Counted from the stretch's first letter, positions 35,649-44,467 are shown. The stretch is DNA of 64,000 nt from Pseudomonas sp. GM21 (GCF_000282215.1 NZ_AKJS01000129.1:1-64000), one strand, 5' to 3'. Numbers and translations are program-made. The notes: generated by a model from the letters alone, not told the origin.

Positions 35649-36263
35649 TCAGGCCGCTGTCAGCAGGCCCTGGCGTTCGATGAAAGCGATGATTTCCTCC
35701 AGCCCGAGGCCGGTTTTCTGGTTGCTGAAGACAAACGGTTTGCCGTTGCGCATACGCTTGGTATCGCTGTCCATCATCTCCAGCGACGCCCCCACCAGCG
35801 GTGCGAGGTCGACTTTGTTGATCACCAGCAAATCGGATTTGCAGATCCCGGGGCCACCCTTGCGTGGCAGCTTGTCGCCGGCCGAAACGTCAATCACGTA
35901 GATAGTCAGGTCGGACAATTCCGGGCTGAACGTCGCCGAAAGGTTGTCGCCACCGGACTCCACCAGAATCAGGTCCAGCCCCGGAAAGCGCCGGTTCAGT
36001 TGATCCACGGCTTCGAGGTTGATCGAGGCGTCTTCGCGGATCGCCGTGTGCGGGCAGCCGCCGGTTTCCACGCCGATGATGCGCTCGGGCGCCAGGGCTT
36101 CGTTGCGTACCAAAAAGTCGGCGTCTTCGCGGGTGTAGATGTCGTTGGTGACGACAGCGAGGTTGTAGCGCTCGCGCAGGGCCAGGCACAGGGCCAGCGT
36201 CAGGGCGGTTTTACCGGAACCGACCGGGCCGCCGATGCCGACGCGAAGGGGTTGTGTGTTCAT
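35649..36263 (-). CDS. ureG: Urease accessory GTPase UreG
   Basis: UreG is the SIMIBI-class GTPase that powers nickel delivery to urease. The 204 residues have the P-loop GGPVGSGKT (11-19), the metal-binding CPH motif in ETGGCPHTAIREDAS, and base motif NKVDLAPL. The ATG at 36263 has GGAGA upstream and gives the usual length. A second ATG 12 bp upstream lacks a proper site. It lies 23 bp after ureF and 28 bp before ureJ. Confidence 0.97.
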   Translation of the reverse strand: MNTQPLRVGIGGPVGSGKTALTLALCLALRERYNLAVVTNDIYTREDADFLVRNEALAPERIIGVETGGCPHTAIREDASINLEAVDQLNRRFPGLDLILVESGGDNLSATFSPELSDLTIYVIDVSAGDKLPRKGGPGICKSDLLVINKVDLAPLVGASLEMMDSDTKRMRNGKPFVFSNQKTGLGLEEIIAFIERQGLLTAA

Positions 36264-36286
36264 GTGGTTCTCCATATTAAAAGGCC

Positions 36287-36961
36287 CTAGGAACGGAACA
36301 GGCGACTGTACTGGCGCTCATGGGCCATGCACGCCAGGGACAGGCCAAACGCGGCGCTGCCATAGTGTTCGGGGTTGATGCGGGTGGCGTCCTGCTGGGC
36401 TTGTTGCAACAGCGGCAGCAGTTCGCTGGTCAGGCGTTGCGCGGCTTGCTGGCCCAGCGGCAAGGTTTTCATCAGCACGGCCAATTGGTTTTCCAGCCAA
36501 CTCCAGAGCCACGCGGCTAACGCATCCTGCGGACTGATCCCCCAGGCGCGGGCGGCCAGCGCCCAGCCGAGGGCCAGGTGCGGTTCGGGTCGTTGATCGA
36601 GGAAGGCGCGTGCGGGAGCATCCAGCTCCGGTAAGCCGTTGAGCAGTTGCTGCAAGGAATAACCCATCTGGCGGCTTTCCTGGTGCAGCTCGCGGGTTTC
36701 CCGACTGGCGCGGTGTTCTTCGCAGCGTTGCAGCAACTCGGCCCAGTTTTCATCAAAGGCAGCCACGCAATGGGCGAGCAGCAGCGGCGCTTCGAACCGT
36801 GCCAGGTTCAGCAGCAACTGATCGCTGATCCAGCGTCGCGCGCCGTCTGCATCGCTGACACGGCCATTGTCCACCGCCATTTCCAGGCCTTGGGAATAGC
36901 TGTAGCCGCCAATCGGCAATTGCGGGCTGGCCAGGCGAAGAAGCGCCCAGGCCGGGTTCAT
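36287..36961 (-). CDS. ureF: Urease accessory protein UreF
   Basis: UreF is an all-helical chaperone that binds the urease apoprotein with UreD and recruits UreG. The 224 residues start MNPAWALLRLASPQLPIGGYSYSQGLE, a conserved UreF N-terminus. The C-terminal region ends near SLACMAHERQYSRLFRS, as the family does. The start overlaps the ureE stop (ATGA), so the pair is translationally coupled. Confidence 0.97.
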   Translation of the reverse strand: MNPAWALLRLASPQLPIGGYSYSQGLEMAVDNGRVSDADGARRWISDQLLLNLARFEAPLLLAHCVAAFDENWAELLQRCEEHRASRETRELHQESRQMGYSLQQLLNGLPELDAPARAFLDQRPEPHLALGWALAARAWGISPQDALAAWLWSWLENQLAVLMKTLPLGQQAAQRLTSELLPLLQQAQQDATRINPEHYGSAAFGLSLACMAHERQYSRLFRS

Positions 36962-37458
36962 AAACGAACGCCGAACTGATGCAGTTTCGGCGGGTAGTTG
37001 AAGTCTTCGTCGCCGTGCCGAGAATGGTGATGGCCGCCACCGTAAGCGCCATGTTCCGGCTGGAACGGGGCTTCGATGTTTTCGACCTTGGCTTCCAGCT
37101 GTTCGAGCATGGCTTTAAGCACGTAATCGTCGAGCAGGCGCAGCCAGCTATCACCGATTTGCAGGGCGACATGGCGGTTTCCGAGGTGATACGCGGCACG
37201 TGTCAGTTCGAACGCGTTGGCGCAGGTGACGTGCAGCAGTTGTTCGGGGCGGGCGCAGACGCGCACGATGCGTCCGTCTTCGGCTTGCAGGCATTCGCCG
37301 TCATACAGCGGCGGCTGAACGCGCTCCAAAAACAATCCGACGTCTTCACCTTCAGCACTGAAACAGCGCAAACGGCTTTTGCTCCGGGCTTCGAATGTCA
37401 GGAGCAATTCGGCGGCCCAGACGGGTTGAGGGTCGATTCTGCGATGAATCACCAGCAT
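36958..37458 (-). CDS. ureE: Urease accessory nickel-binding protein UreE
   Basis: UreE is the nickel metallochaperone that passes Ni to UreG. The 166-residue protein has the N-terminal peptide-binding domain and a C-terminal metal domain (HVTCANAFELTRAAYHLGNRHVALQ) that holds the conserved interface His. A short His-rich tail (GGGHHHSRHGDEDF) can bind more nickel. The ATG at 37458 fits the family length. Codons upstream are open but not conserved. It is the first gene of ureEFGJ; ureABC and ureD are not in this window. Confidence 0.95.
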   Translation of the reverse strand: MLVIHRRIDPQPVWAAELLLTFEARSKSRLRCFSAEGEDVGLFLERVQPPLYDGECLQAEDGRIVRVCARPEQLLHVTCANAFELTRAAYHLGNRHVALQIGDSWLRLLDDYVLKAMLEQLEAKVENIEAPFQPEHGAYGGGHHHSRHGDEDFNYPPKLHQFGVRL

Positions 37459-37634
37459 CGGAAGGCTTCCAGCAGTGGACAATGCTCAGGCTAGAGCAAG
37501 GGGCTTGCCAATCGGGCGATACGTAGGAAATACCTGTCGGAGCTTAGTGGGGGATTCGGGGTGTTGCAGGATTATGAGCGGAAGTGGTGCGAGGATATTT
37601 GAGTTGCACCGATTTGATGCGCTGAATGGTTTTT

Positions 37635-37722
37635 GTGGGAGCGAGCCTGCTCGCGAAGCCGTCGGCACAGTCAACATTGGAGGTGACTGACACTGCGCTT
37701 TCGCGAGCAGGCTCGCTCCCAC
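37635..37722. repeat. REP inverted pair
   Basis: GTGGGAGCGAGCCTGCTCGCG faces CGCGAGCAGGCTCGCTCCCAC. It lies between desT and ureE and ends 5 bp from the desT stop. Confidence 0.9.
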
Positions 37723-37726
37723 TGGG

Positions 37727-38359
37727 TTATTCAGTGCTGCCTAGGCCTTGCCAGTGTTTGAGACCGATAAAGATGAAGCGCAGTTGCTGGGTGATCTTGG
37801 CCTGAGGCGTCAAATGTTCGGGGAGCGCCTCGGCCGGCGGGTCGATAATGTCCGGCAGGGTCGCGAACACACTTTTAACGATCAGATCAGCCATCACGCT
37901 CAAACCCGCGAGGTCGAGATGTTGCAGCTTGGGCATCAGGGACAAGTCAGCCGCCAAATCCGAGCTGATGTCTTCACGCAAACGGCCAATCGCCAATCGC
38001 ACCGGCAATGAGCCGCCGTACTGTTCGCGAGCAAGAAACAGAAACTGCGAGCGATTGGCGCTGACCACATCGAGAAAGATCCGTACCGATGCATCAATGA
38101 TGCCGCCCATGACGAATTCGTTATGGCGCACCAGGCGAATGGTTTCGCGGAAGGTCTGACCGACTTCGCTCACCAGCACCAGGCCCAATTCATCCATATC
38201 GGCAAAATGCCGGTAGAAACCGGTGGGCACGATGCCGGCGGTTCTGGTCACTTCGCGCAGACTGAGGCTGCCGAATCCTCGGCCACACTCCATCAGATGG
38301 CGAGCAGCGTCCATCAGGGCGTTGCGGGTTTGTTGTTTCTGTTCGGCGCGGGGCAGCAT
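37727..38359 (-). CDS. desT: TetR-family regulator DesT
   Basis: A 210-residue TetR-family repressor with the N-terminal HTH (REVTRTAGIVPTGFYRHFADMDELG, residues ~36-60). Length, sequence and position next to ureE match P. aeruginosa DesT, which senses the ratio of unsaturated to saturated acyl-CoA and controls the acyl-CoA desaturase genes desCB. Unlike P. aeruginosa, no desC/desB lies next to it here. It also resembles FabR, so the targets may be in fatty-acid synthesis elsewhere. Confidence 0.85.
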   Translation of the reverse strand: MLPRAEQKQQTRNALMDAARHLMECGRGFGSLSLREVTRTAGIVPTGFYRHFADMDELGLVLVSEVGQTFRETIRLVRHNEFVMGGIIDASVRIFLDVVSANRSQFLFLAREQYGGSLPVRLAIGRLREDISSDLAADLSLMPKLQHLDLAGLSVMADLIVKSVFATLPDIIDPPAEALPEHLTPQAKITQQLRFIFIGLKHWQGLGSTE

Positions 38360-38467
38360 CGCAAGGGTGTTTTCTGGACAGGACAGCGGCGCACTCTAGC
38401 AAATCGGCTTCGCTGGCGTCGAACGACTATCGGGGATTCAGGCGGGGAAATGCAGCGCTCTGTAAGT

Positions 38468-38498
38468 CAAAAGCCCAATCCGGGGATTGGGCTTTTTC
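38468..38498 (-). terminator. Terminator after the tandem-repeat protein gene
   Basis: AAAAGCCCAATCC and GGATTGGGCTTTTT form a strong symmetric hairpin, 20 bp after the stop of the minus-strand repeat gene. Confidence 0.88.
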
Positions 38499-38516
38499 TC
38501 AGGGCGGCCATAGGGC

Positions 38517-38903
38517 TTAGCTCGTAGCGCTGTTGCGTTCGATTACACGGTCACCACCACCTTCGGCGAGGGTTTGACCTTGTGGAGTACGATCAGAACC
38601 GCCTTCAGCGAGGGTTTGACCTTGTGGGGTACGATCGGAACCGCCTTCAGCGAGGGTTTGACCTTGTGGAGTACGATCGGAACCGCCTTCAGCGAGGGTC
38701 TGGCCTTGTGGGGTACGGTCGGAACCGCCTTCAGCCAGGGTCTGGCCTTGTGGGGTGCGATCGGAGCCATCTGCGGCGACGGTTTGGCTGAACACCGAGT
38801 GGTTGTCTTTGACTTGGGGAGCGGCCTGATCAGGGGCTGGCAGCGCGAAAGCTGTGCTGGCTAGCATCGATAGGGTCAGGCTTAGCAGTAGTTGGCGTTT
38901 CAT
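38517..38903 (-). CDS. Secreted tandem-repeat protein (SDRTPQGQTLAEGG repeats)
   Basis: A 128-residue precursor with a signal peptide (MKRQLLLSLTLSMLASTAFA), a spacer, and five perfect or near-perfect 14-residue repeats SDRTPQGQTLAEGG at residues 47-116, then a short end. The repeats are rich in Gly, Ser, Thr, Gln and lack Cys, hinting at a disordered or surface-exposed chain. Related short repeat proteins occur in Pseudomonas and some carry vague labels. No function is established. The ATG at 38903 starts the signal peptide. An open frame further upstream is unlikely to be used. Confidence 0.8.
   Translation of the reverse strand: MKRQLLLSLTLSMLASTAFALPAPDQAAPQVKDNHSVFSQTVAADGSDRTPQGQTLAEGGSDRTPQGQTLAEGGSDRTPQGQTLAEGGSDRTPQGQTLAEGGSDRTPQGQTLAEGGGDRVIERNSATS
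38556..38765 (-). repeat. Five tandem 42-bp units inside a coding region
   Basis: Five 42-bp units encode SDRTPQGQTLAEGG each. Units differ at a few third-codon positions (for example GGAGTA versus GGGGTA), so the copies are diverging but the protein repeat is kept exact. Confidence 0.93.
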
Positions 38904-39290
38904 GATGGGTTGCTCCGTGGGAGGGCGATCAAGTGGGTACGAAGGCAATGCTACTCTCGAAAAATCGATATCAAAGTTCATAAACGCAATGGTAATAATC
39001 AATGGAATTGATTGTTCTGCTGCAAGGCTCTAAAACGGGCGTTTTCAGCGAGTGGTTTTGCCCTGGAACGGGTGGTTTCGACTCACTCGCGCCGCACAAA
39101 AGGGCGGGTCGCTAACGCTGCCTGAAGTGAGCAAAGTGCCCCGGACCGATTATTTGAACGTTAATGGGCGTTTCGGTTAAACCTGCACGCTTTTTTCCAG
39201 TCCTAGGTGTCATGGCAGGCCGGTTCTGGCCTAACGTTTCACACGTGCGTCGCAGTCGGGGCGTGCAGTCGTATTCAGGAGTCCTGTGCA
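38904..39290. other. 387-base intergenic region
   Basis: It separates the divergent repeat-protein and asmA genes. The part next to 38960 is AT-rich and may hold the promoter of the minus-strand gene. I see no RNA gene or named regulatory site. Confidence 0.5.
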
Positions 39291-41366
39291 ATGACGCGCA
39301 CCCCCAAGATTTTTGCCTGGACCTTTGCCAGCCTGGTTGTTCTGCTGGCGATACTCGTTTTGATCATCGTGTTTTTCGACTGGAACCGGATCAAACCCGC
39401 TATCAACACTAAAGTTTCTGAAGAGCTGCACCGTCCGTTCGCCATCAATGGCAACCTCGCGGTGGTTTGGCAGCGTGAGCCTGACGAGGGCGGCTGGCGG
39501 GGTTGGGTGCCGTGGCCGCATGTAGTGGCCGACGACTTGAGCCTGGGCAACCCGGACTGGTTGAAGCAACCGCAGATGGTCACCCTCAAACGCGTAGAAC
39601 TACGAATTTCGCCGCTGGCCTTGCTGGCCCAGCGGGTGGTGATCCCGCGCATCGACTTGACCGAACCGAACGCCGACCTCCAGAGGCTGGCTGATGGCCG
39701 CGCCAACTGGACATTTAAATTCGATCCGAAAGACCCCGACGCCGAACCGTCGAACTGGGTGGTCGACATTGGCGCCATTGGCTTCGACAAGGGCCACGTC
39801 ATCCTTGACGATCAGCACCTGAAGACTCAGCTCGACGTACTGATCGACCCGCTGGGCAAACCGATCCCGTTCAGCGACATCGTCGGTGACAAAGCAGCGA
39901 AAACCGCGGTTGAAAAGGGTGGCGCGCCGCAGGATTACGCGTTCGCCCTCAAGGTAAAAGGCCAATATCACGCGCAGAAACTCGAAGGCTCCGGCAAGAT
40001 CGGCGGGTTGCTGGCGCTGCAGGACGCGACCAGGCCGTTTCCGCTGCAGGCTCAAATGAAGATTGCCGACACCCGCATAGAGCTGGCCGGCACCCTGACC
40101 GATCCCCTGAACCTTGGCTCGCTGGACTTGAGGCTGAAGCTGGCCGGCACCAGCCTGGGCAACCTCTACCCGCTGACCGGCGTGATACTGCCGGATACGT
40201 CGCCGTACGCCACCGACGGGCACCTGATTGCCAAGCTGCATGAACCGAGTGGCGCGGTTTACCGCTATGAAGCGTTCAACGGCAAGATCGGCGAGAGTGA
40301 CATTCACGGCAGCCTGACTTACGTCGCCAGTCAGCCAAGGCCGAAACTCAGTGGTTCACTGCTCTCCGAGCAACTGTTGTTCGCCGACCTGGCACCTCTG
40401 ATTGGTGCCGATTCCAATGCCAAGCAACAGGTCCGTGGCGGCGACAGCAAGCAGCCGACGGACAAAGTGTTGCCGGTCGAAGAATTCAGGACTGAGCGCT
40501 GGCGTGACATGGACGCCGACGTTGAATTCACCGGCAAGCGCATCATCCATAGCGAAAAACTGCCGATCAACGACCTCTTTACGCACTTGGTACTGACCGA
40601 CGGCGTGCTCAGCCTCGCGCCCCTGCGCTTTGGTGTGGCGGGTGGCAATCTGGAGGCGCAGATTCGCTTGAATGGCAGAACCGAACCCATGGAGGGCCAG
40701 GCCAAACTTACCGCGCGAAAATTCAAGCTCAAGCAACTGTTCCCGACCTTCGAACCCATGAAAACCAGCTTCGGCGAGCTCAATGGTGATGCCGATATTT
40801 CCGGGCGCGGCAATTCGGTGGCCAAGCTATTGGGCAGCGCCAACGGCAATTTGAAAATGCTTATCAACGACGGTGCGATCAGCCGCGAGTTGATGGAACT
40901 GGCCGGGCTCAATGTCGGTAACTATGTGGTCGGCAAAATCTTTGGCGACAAAGAAGTGAAAATCAATTGTGCGGCGGCCGACTTCGACATCAAGACCGGG
41001 CTGGCGACCACGCGCCTGTTCGTCTTCGATACCGAAAATGCGATCGTCTACATTGATGGCACCGTGAACATGGCGACCGAACAACTTGACCTGACCATTA
41101 CGCCGGAGTCGAAGGGCTGGCGTTTGATATCGCTGCGCTCGCCACTGTACGTGCGGGGCAAGTTCATCAAGCCGCAGGCCGGTGTGAAAGCCGTGCCGCT
41201 GATGCTGCGTGGGGCCGGGATGGTGGCGTTGGGCGTGATTGCGGCACCGGCGGCGGGGTTGCTGGCGCTGATAGCGCCCAGTGGTGGTGAGCCGAATCAG
41301 TGTGCGCCGTTGCTGGAGCAGATGAAGGCCGGGAAGGCGCCGGTGACGGTCAAACCCAGTAAGTAA
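39291..41366 (+). CDS. AsmA family protein
   Basis: A 691-residue AsmA-like protein, a family with bridge-like lipid-transport folds anchored in the inner membrane and reaching into the periplasm. An N-terminal membrane helix spans residues ~9-30 (FASLVVLLAILVLIIVFF). A DWNRIKP motif follows, as in AsmA. Blocks such as PRIDLTEPNADLQRLADGRANW and the C-terminal domain from ~500 (INDGAISRELMELAGLNVGNYVVGKIFGDKEVKINC) are typical of the family. AGGAG lies before the ATG. It stands alone. Confidence 0.9.
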   Translation: MTRTPKIFAWTFASLVVLLAILVLIIVFFDWNRIKPAINTKVSEELHRPFAINGNLAVVWQREPDEGGWRGWVPWPHVVADDLSLGNPDWLKQPQMVTLKRVELRISPLALLAQRVVIPRIDLTEPNADLQRLADGRANWTFKFDPKDPDAEPSNWVVDIGAIGFDKGHVILDDQHLKTQLDVLIDPLGKPIPFSDIVGDKAAKTAVEKGGAPQDYAFALKVKGQYHAQKLEGSGKIGGLLALQDATRPFPLQAQMKIADTRIELAGTLTDPLNLGSLDLRLKLAGTSLGNLYPLTGVILPDTSPYATDGHLIAKLHEPSGAVYRYEAFNGKIGESDIHGSLTYVASQPRPKLSGSLLSEQLLFADLAPLIGADSNAKQQVRGGDSKQPTDKVLPVEEFRTERWRDMDADVEFTGKRIIHSEKLPINDLFTHLVLTDGVLSLAPLRFGVAGGNLEAQIRLNGRTEPMEGQAKLTARKFKLKQLFPTFEPMKTSFGELNGDADISGRGNSVAKLLGSANGNLKMLINDGAISRELMELAGLNVGNYVVGKIFGDKEVKINCAAADFDIKTGLATTRLFVFDTENAIVYIDGTVNMATEQLDLTITPESKGWRLISLRSPLYVRGKFIKPQAGVKAVPLMLRGAGMVALGVIAAPAAGLLALIAPSGGEPNQCAPLLEQMKAGKAPVTVKPSK

Positions 41367-41390
41367 ATTACGCCGTCTGTACTGACGCCA

Positions 41391-41460
41391 TCGCGAGCAG
41401 GCTCGCTCCCACATTGGACCGATGTCCGCAGTACTAATGTGGGAGCGAGCCTGCTCGCGA
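41391..41460. repeat. REP inverted pair
   Basis: CGCGAGCAGGCTCGCTCCCAC faces GTGGGAGCGAGCCTGCTCGCG. It lies between asmA and a convergent LysR gene. Confidence 0.9.
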
Positions 41461-41488
41461 TGGCGGCCTATCAGGCGCAACAGATCTT

Positions 41489-42388
41489 TCAGAAGGTATG
41501 CCCGGACAGCAACGCCTCCTCACGCAACCACGCAAAAAATGCCCGGACCGGCGGATGCCGCTCGCGCCCGGGTACACAAAGCGCGCTGTAACCGGCGCCA
41601 TCGACCTGAATCTCGCCGCGATAAGCCACCAGCAACCCACTGGCCACGCTTTCCGATACCAGAATATTGCTCGCCAGCACCAAACCCTGGCCGGCAATCG
41701 CTGCTTGCAGGGCGTAGTGCTCTTCGTCGTATTCCCGGATCGCCGGTTTGCCCGCCAACCATGCCTCGCCTGACTGCGCGCACCATGCCTCCCAGCCGTG
41801 AGCGTACAACTTGGAGTTGTGCCAGCGCACGCTGATGAGCGTGGGCGTATGAGTGGTGGCCAGCGCGACTTGCTCGGGCGAGCCGTACACCCCGAAGGTC
41901 TCATCGAACAGGCACTGCCCATACAGGTTCGGGTAGGTGTCGAGGCTGTAGCGCAGCACCAGATCGACGCTGGCGTCCTGATGCAAGTCGATGACTTCGC
42001 AGTGGGTGTCCAGGCGCAGGCTGATGCCGGGGTGGCGCGCGTAAAAGCGCCCGAGGCGCGGCACCAGCCATAAGGCCGCAAATGCTGCGGTGGTGGAGAC
42101 CGTCAGGCTGGCGCCACTGCGTTGCGGACGCAACGTGTCGACGCTTTGCGCCACGTCCAGAAAGGCACCGTGCAGGCTGCGAAATAACCGTTCACCGCCC
42201 TCGGTCAGGCGCACTTGTCGTGGCAATCGCTCGAACAGTGCAACGCCGAGCCAGGTTTCCAGTGAACGAATCTGATGCGACACCGCCGTGGGCGTCACTG
42301 ACAGCTCTTCGGCCGCCGCCTTGAAGCTCAGCAGGCGGGAAGCCGATTCAAAGGCGCGCAGGGCGGTCAATGGTAAGGATGCAAACAT
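41489..42388 (-). CDS. LysR-family regulator (GcvA-like), divergent from azoR
   Basis: A 299-residue LysR-type regulator. The HTH is near residues 8-67 (RAFESASRLLSFKAAAEELSVTPTAVSHQIRSLE), and the effector domain resembles GcvA-type proteins. The chosen ATG at 42388 begins MFASLPLTALRAFE as in relatives. It is divergent from azoR with a 121-bp gap, so it probably controls azoR and the SMR gene after it. Confidence 0.9.
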   Translation of the reverse strand: MFASLPLTALRAFESASRLLSFKAAAEELSVTPTAVSHQIRSLETWLGVALFERLPRQVRLTEGGERLFRSLHGAFLDVAQSVDTLRPQRSGASLTVSTTAAFAALWLVPRLGRFYARHPGISLRLDTHCEVIDLHQDASVDLVLRYSLDTYPNLYGQCLFDETFGVYGSPEQVALATTHTPTLISVRWHNSKLYAHGWEAWCAQSGEAWLAGKPAIREYDEEHYALQAAIAGQGLVLASNILVSESVASGLLVAYRGEIQVDGAGYSALCVPGRERHPPVRAFFAWLREEALLSGHTF

Positions 42389-42509
42389 GGAGAAGCTCCA
42401 TGGATGAATTGGATTCATCTCGACTGATTTCTGCTCATTTGAAGCGCGTGGCGGGTGGCTTCAATCTAAAAGTCACACGCTGATTGAGTGTAATCCCAAG
42501 GAGATTCAG

Positions 42510-43148
42510 ATGAGTAATATTCTTGCCGTTCACGCCAGCCCCCGTGGCGATCGCTCGCATTCGCGCCGTTTGGCCGAAGTGTTTTTATCGGCCTGGAAAG
42601 CCCGAAATCCTCAGTCCACCCTGACTCGTCGCGAAGTCGGACGGGCGCTGATTCCGCCGGTCAACGAAGCCTTTGTGGCCGCCGCGTTTTACCCCGAGCC
42701 GGATGCGCGACCGCTGTCGATGCGGGCGGATCTGGCCTTCAGCGATCAGTTGGTGAGCGAGTTGCTCGGCCATGATCTGCTGGTGATTTCCACGCCGATG
42801 CACAACTTCAGCATCCCCAGTGGCCTCAAGGCGTGGATCGATCAGATTGTGCGGCTCGGGCTGACGTTCAATCACACTCTGGACAATGGTGTGGCCCAAT
42901 ACGAACCGCTGGTAAAGGGCAAAAAAGCGCTGATCGTTACCAGTCGCGGCGGGTTTGGCTTTGGGCCGGGTGGTGAACTGGAGGCCATGAACCACGCTGA
43001 TCCATTACTGCGCACGGCGCTGGGGTTCATCGGCATCACCGACATCACCGTGGTGGCCGCCGAGGGCGAAGAGTCCGAGGCGCGCACGTTCCAGATCTCC
43101 GCCGCCGAGGCCGAGCAGCGTCTACTGGCGCTGGCCAGGGAGTTCTGA
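42510..43148 (+). CDS. azoR: FMN-dependent NADH-azoreductase
   Basis: A 212-residue flavodoxin-fold NADH:quinone oxidoreductase of the AzoR family, which reduces quinones and azo dyes. The phosphate-binding HASPRGDRSHSRRLAE loop is at residues ~8-22. The flavin-contact motif STPMHNFSIPSGLKAWIDQ and GGFG follow later. CAAGGAG precedes the ATG. Its stop is immediately followed by the SMR start, which suggests joint expression. It differs in detail from E. coli AzoR but length matches. Confidence 0.9.
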   Translation: MSNILAVHASPRGDRSHSRRLAEVFLSAWKARNPQSTLTRREVGRALIPPVNEAFVAAAFYPEPDARPLSMRADLAFSDQLVSELLGHDLLVISTPMHNFSIPSGLKAWIDQIVRLGLTFNHTLDNGVAQYEPLVKGKKALIVTSRGGFGFGPGGELEAMNHADPLLRTALGFIGITDITVVAAEGEESEARTFQISAAEAEQRLLALAREF

Positions 43149-43454
43149 ATGGCCTGGCTGTTTCTGCTGATCGCCGCCGGGTTTGAAGTCACCTTTGCCA
43201 TGGGCATGAAATACGCCGAAGGCTTCACCCGGCTCTGGCCGTCGCTGATCACCGTGGTCGCGGCCGTGGGCGGGATTTACTTCCTGACCCTGGCCATGCG
43301 CGAGCTGCCGGTCAGCATCGCTTACCCGATCTGGACCGCCATCGGTTCACTGGGCACGGTGTTTCTCGGGTTTGCGCTGCTGGGCGAAAGCCTGACCGCA
43401 ATCAAACTGGTGTCGGTCGGGTTGATCGTGGCGGGGGTGGTTGGGCTCAAGTAG
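43149..43454 (+). CDS. SMR-family exporter, Gdx/SugE-like
   Basis: A 101-residue four-helix small multidrug resistance protein. The conserved Glu is at residue 13 (AAGFEVTFAMGMKYAEGF), the position used in guanidinium exporters (Gdx, formerly SugE). Loop AYPIWTAIGSLGTV and GES near the end of helix 3 also fit that branch better than EmrE. It is abutted to azoR with no gap. No guanidine riboswitch was seen upstream, so the natural substrate is uncertain. Confidence 0.85.
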   Translation: MAWLFLLIAAGFEVTFAMGMKYAEGFTRLWPSLITVVAAVGGIYFLTLAMRELPVSIAYPIWTAIGSLGTVFLGFALLGESLTAIKLVSVGLIVAGVVGLK

Positions 43455-43562
43455 GGCGGATGTCATAGACTGGTCGTCGAGTTGTCATCTTCGCTGACGA
43501 TGCTTGGCTGATGTCTTGCATCCAGCCTTGCTTCGTCTCACCGATCACAAGGACGTTCGCCC

Positions 43563-44453
43563 ATGTCGCAAGGTTCCGCCACGCGCTACCCGTTGGTGTT
43601 GGTCCCGGGAATGCTCGGTTTTATCCGACTGGTGCTCTATCCCTACTGGTACGGCATCGTCTCGGCATTGCGCCAGGGTGGGGCGATCGTGTTTGCGGTG
43701 CAGGTCTCGCCGCTCCATTCCAGTGAAGTGCGCGGTGAGCAGCTGCTGGTGCGAATCGAGGAAATCCTGCGCGAGACCGGGGCCGGGAAGGTCAACCTGA
43801 TCGGCCACAGCCAGGGCTCGCTGACAGCCCGTTACGCGGCGGCCAAACGACCGGACCTCGTGGCGTCGGTGACCTCGGTGGCCGGGCCGAATCACGGCTC
43901 TGAACTGGCCGATTACCTGCACAAGCACTATCCGCACGACAGCGCCAAGGGCCGGCTTATGAGTTTTCTGTTACGGATAATCGCCGCGCTGATGAGCCTG
44001 TTCGAAACCGGTTATCGCGGACCGAAGCTGCCGGTGGATATCCACGCGTCCCATCATTCACTCACCACCGAAGGCGTGGCGCTGTTCAATCAGCGTTATC
44101 CACAGGGCCTGCCTGAAACCTGGGGCGGGCACGGGCCGGAAGAGGTTAACGGCGTGCGCTATTACTCGTGGTCCGGGACCTTGCAGCCGGGCAAGACGGA
44201 TAGCGGGTGCAACCTGTTTGACGGGACGAATCGCAGTTGTCGGCTGTTTGCCAAAACTTTTGTGAACGAGGTCGGGCATTGCGACGGGATGGTCGGGCGG
44301 TACAGCTCGCACCTGGGCACGGTGATTGGCGATGATTATCCGATGGATCACTTTGACATCGTCAATCAGTCGCTGGGATTGGTCGGGAAGGGCGCCGAGC
44401 CGATCCGCTTGTTTGTCGAGCATGCCGCCCGGCTTAAAGCGGCCGGCGTCTAG
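43563..44453 (+). CDS. Triacylglycerol lipase, LipA-like
   Basis: A 296-residue alpha/beta-hydrolase related to family I.1/I.2 Pseudomonas lipases. The oxyanion stretch YPLVLVPGMLGF starts near residue 9, the nucleophile is Ser83 in GHSQG, and Asp241 (GHCDGM) and His263 (PMDHFD) complete the triad, close to the positions in P. aeruginosa LipA. Two cysteines that form the lipase disulfide are visible (SGCNLF and GHCDG). There is no signal peptide, and no Lif foldase gene is adjacent, so it may act inside the cell or be secreted by an unusual route. An AAGGACG site lies before the ATG. Confidence 0.9.
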   Translation: MSQGSATRYPLVLVPGMLGFIRLVLYPYWYGIVSALRQGGAIVFAVQVSPLHSSEVRGEQLLVRIEEILRETGAGKVNLIGHSQGSLTARYAAAKRPDLVASVTSVAGPNHGSELADYLHKHYPHDSAKGRLMSFLLRIIAALMSLFETGYRGPKLPVDIHASHHSLTTEGVALFNQRYPQGLPETWGGHGPEEVNGVRYYSWSGTLQPGKTDSGCNLFDGTNRSCRLFAKTFVNEVGHCDGMVGRYSSHLGTVIGDDYPMDHFDIVNQSLGLVGKGAEPIRLFVEHAARLKAAGV

Positions 44454-44467
44454 ACCGAGTCGCCCTT

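Noticed and set aside
38556..38765. CRISPR array
   Set aside because: The 42-bp units are contiguous with no unique spacers and they encode a perfect peptide repeat.
43149..43454. EmrE-type multidrug pump
   Set aside because: The Glu position and the loop sequence fit the Gdx/SugE branch better than EmrE.
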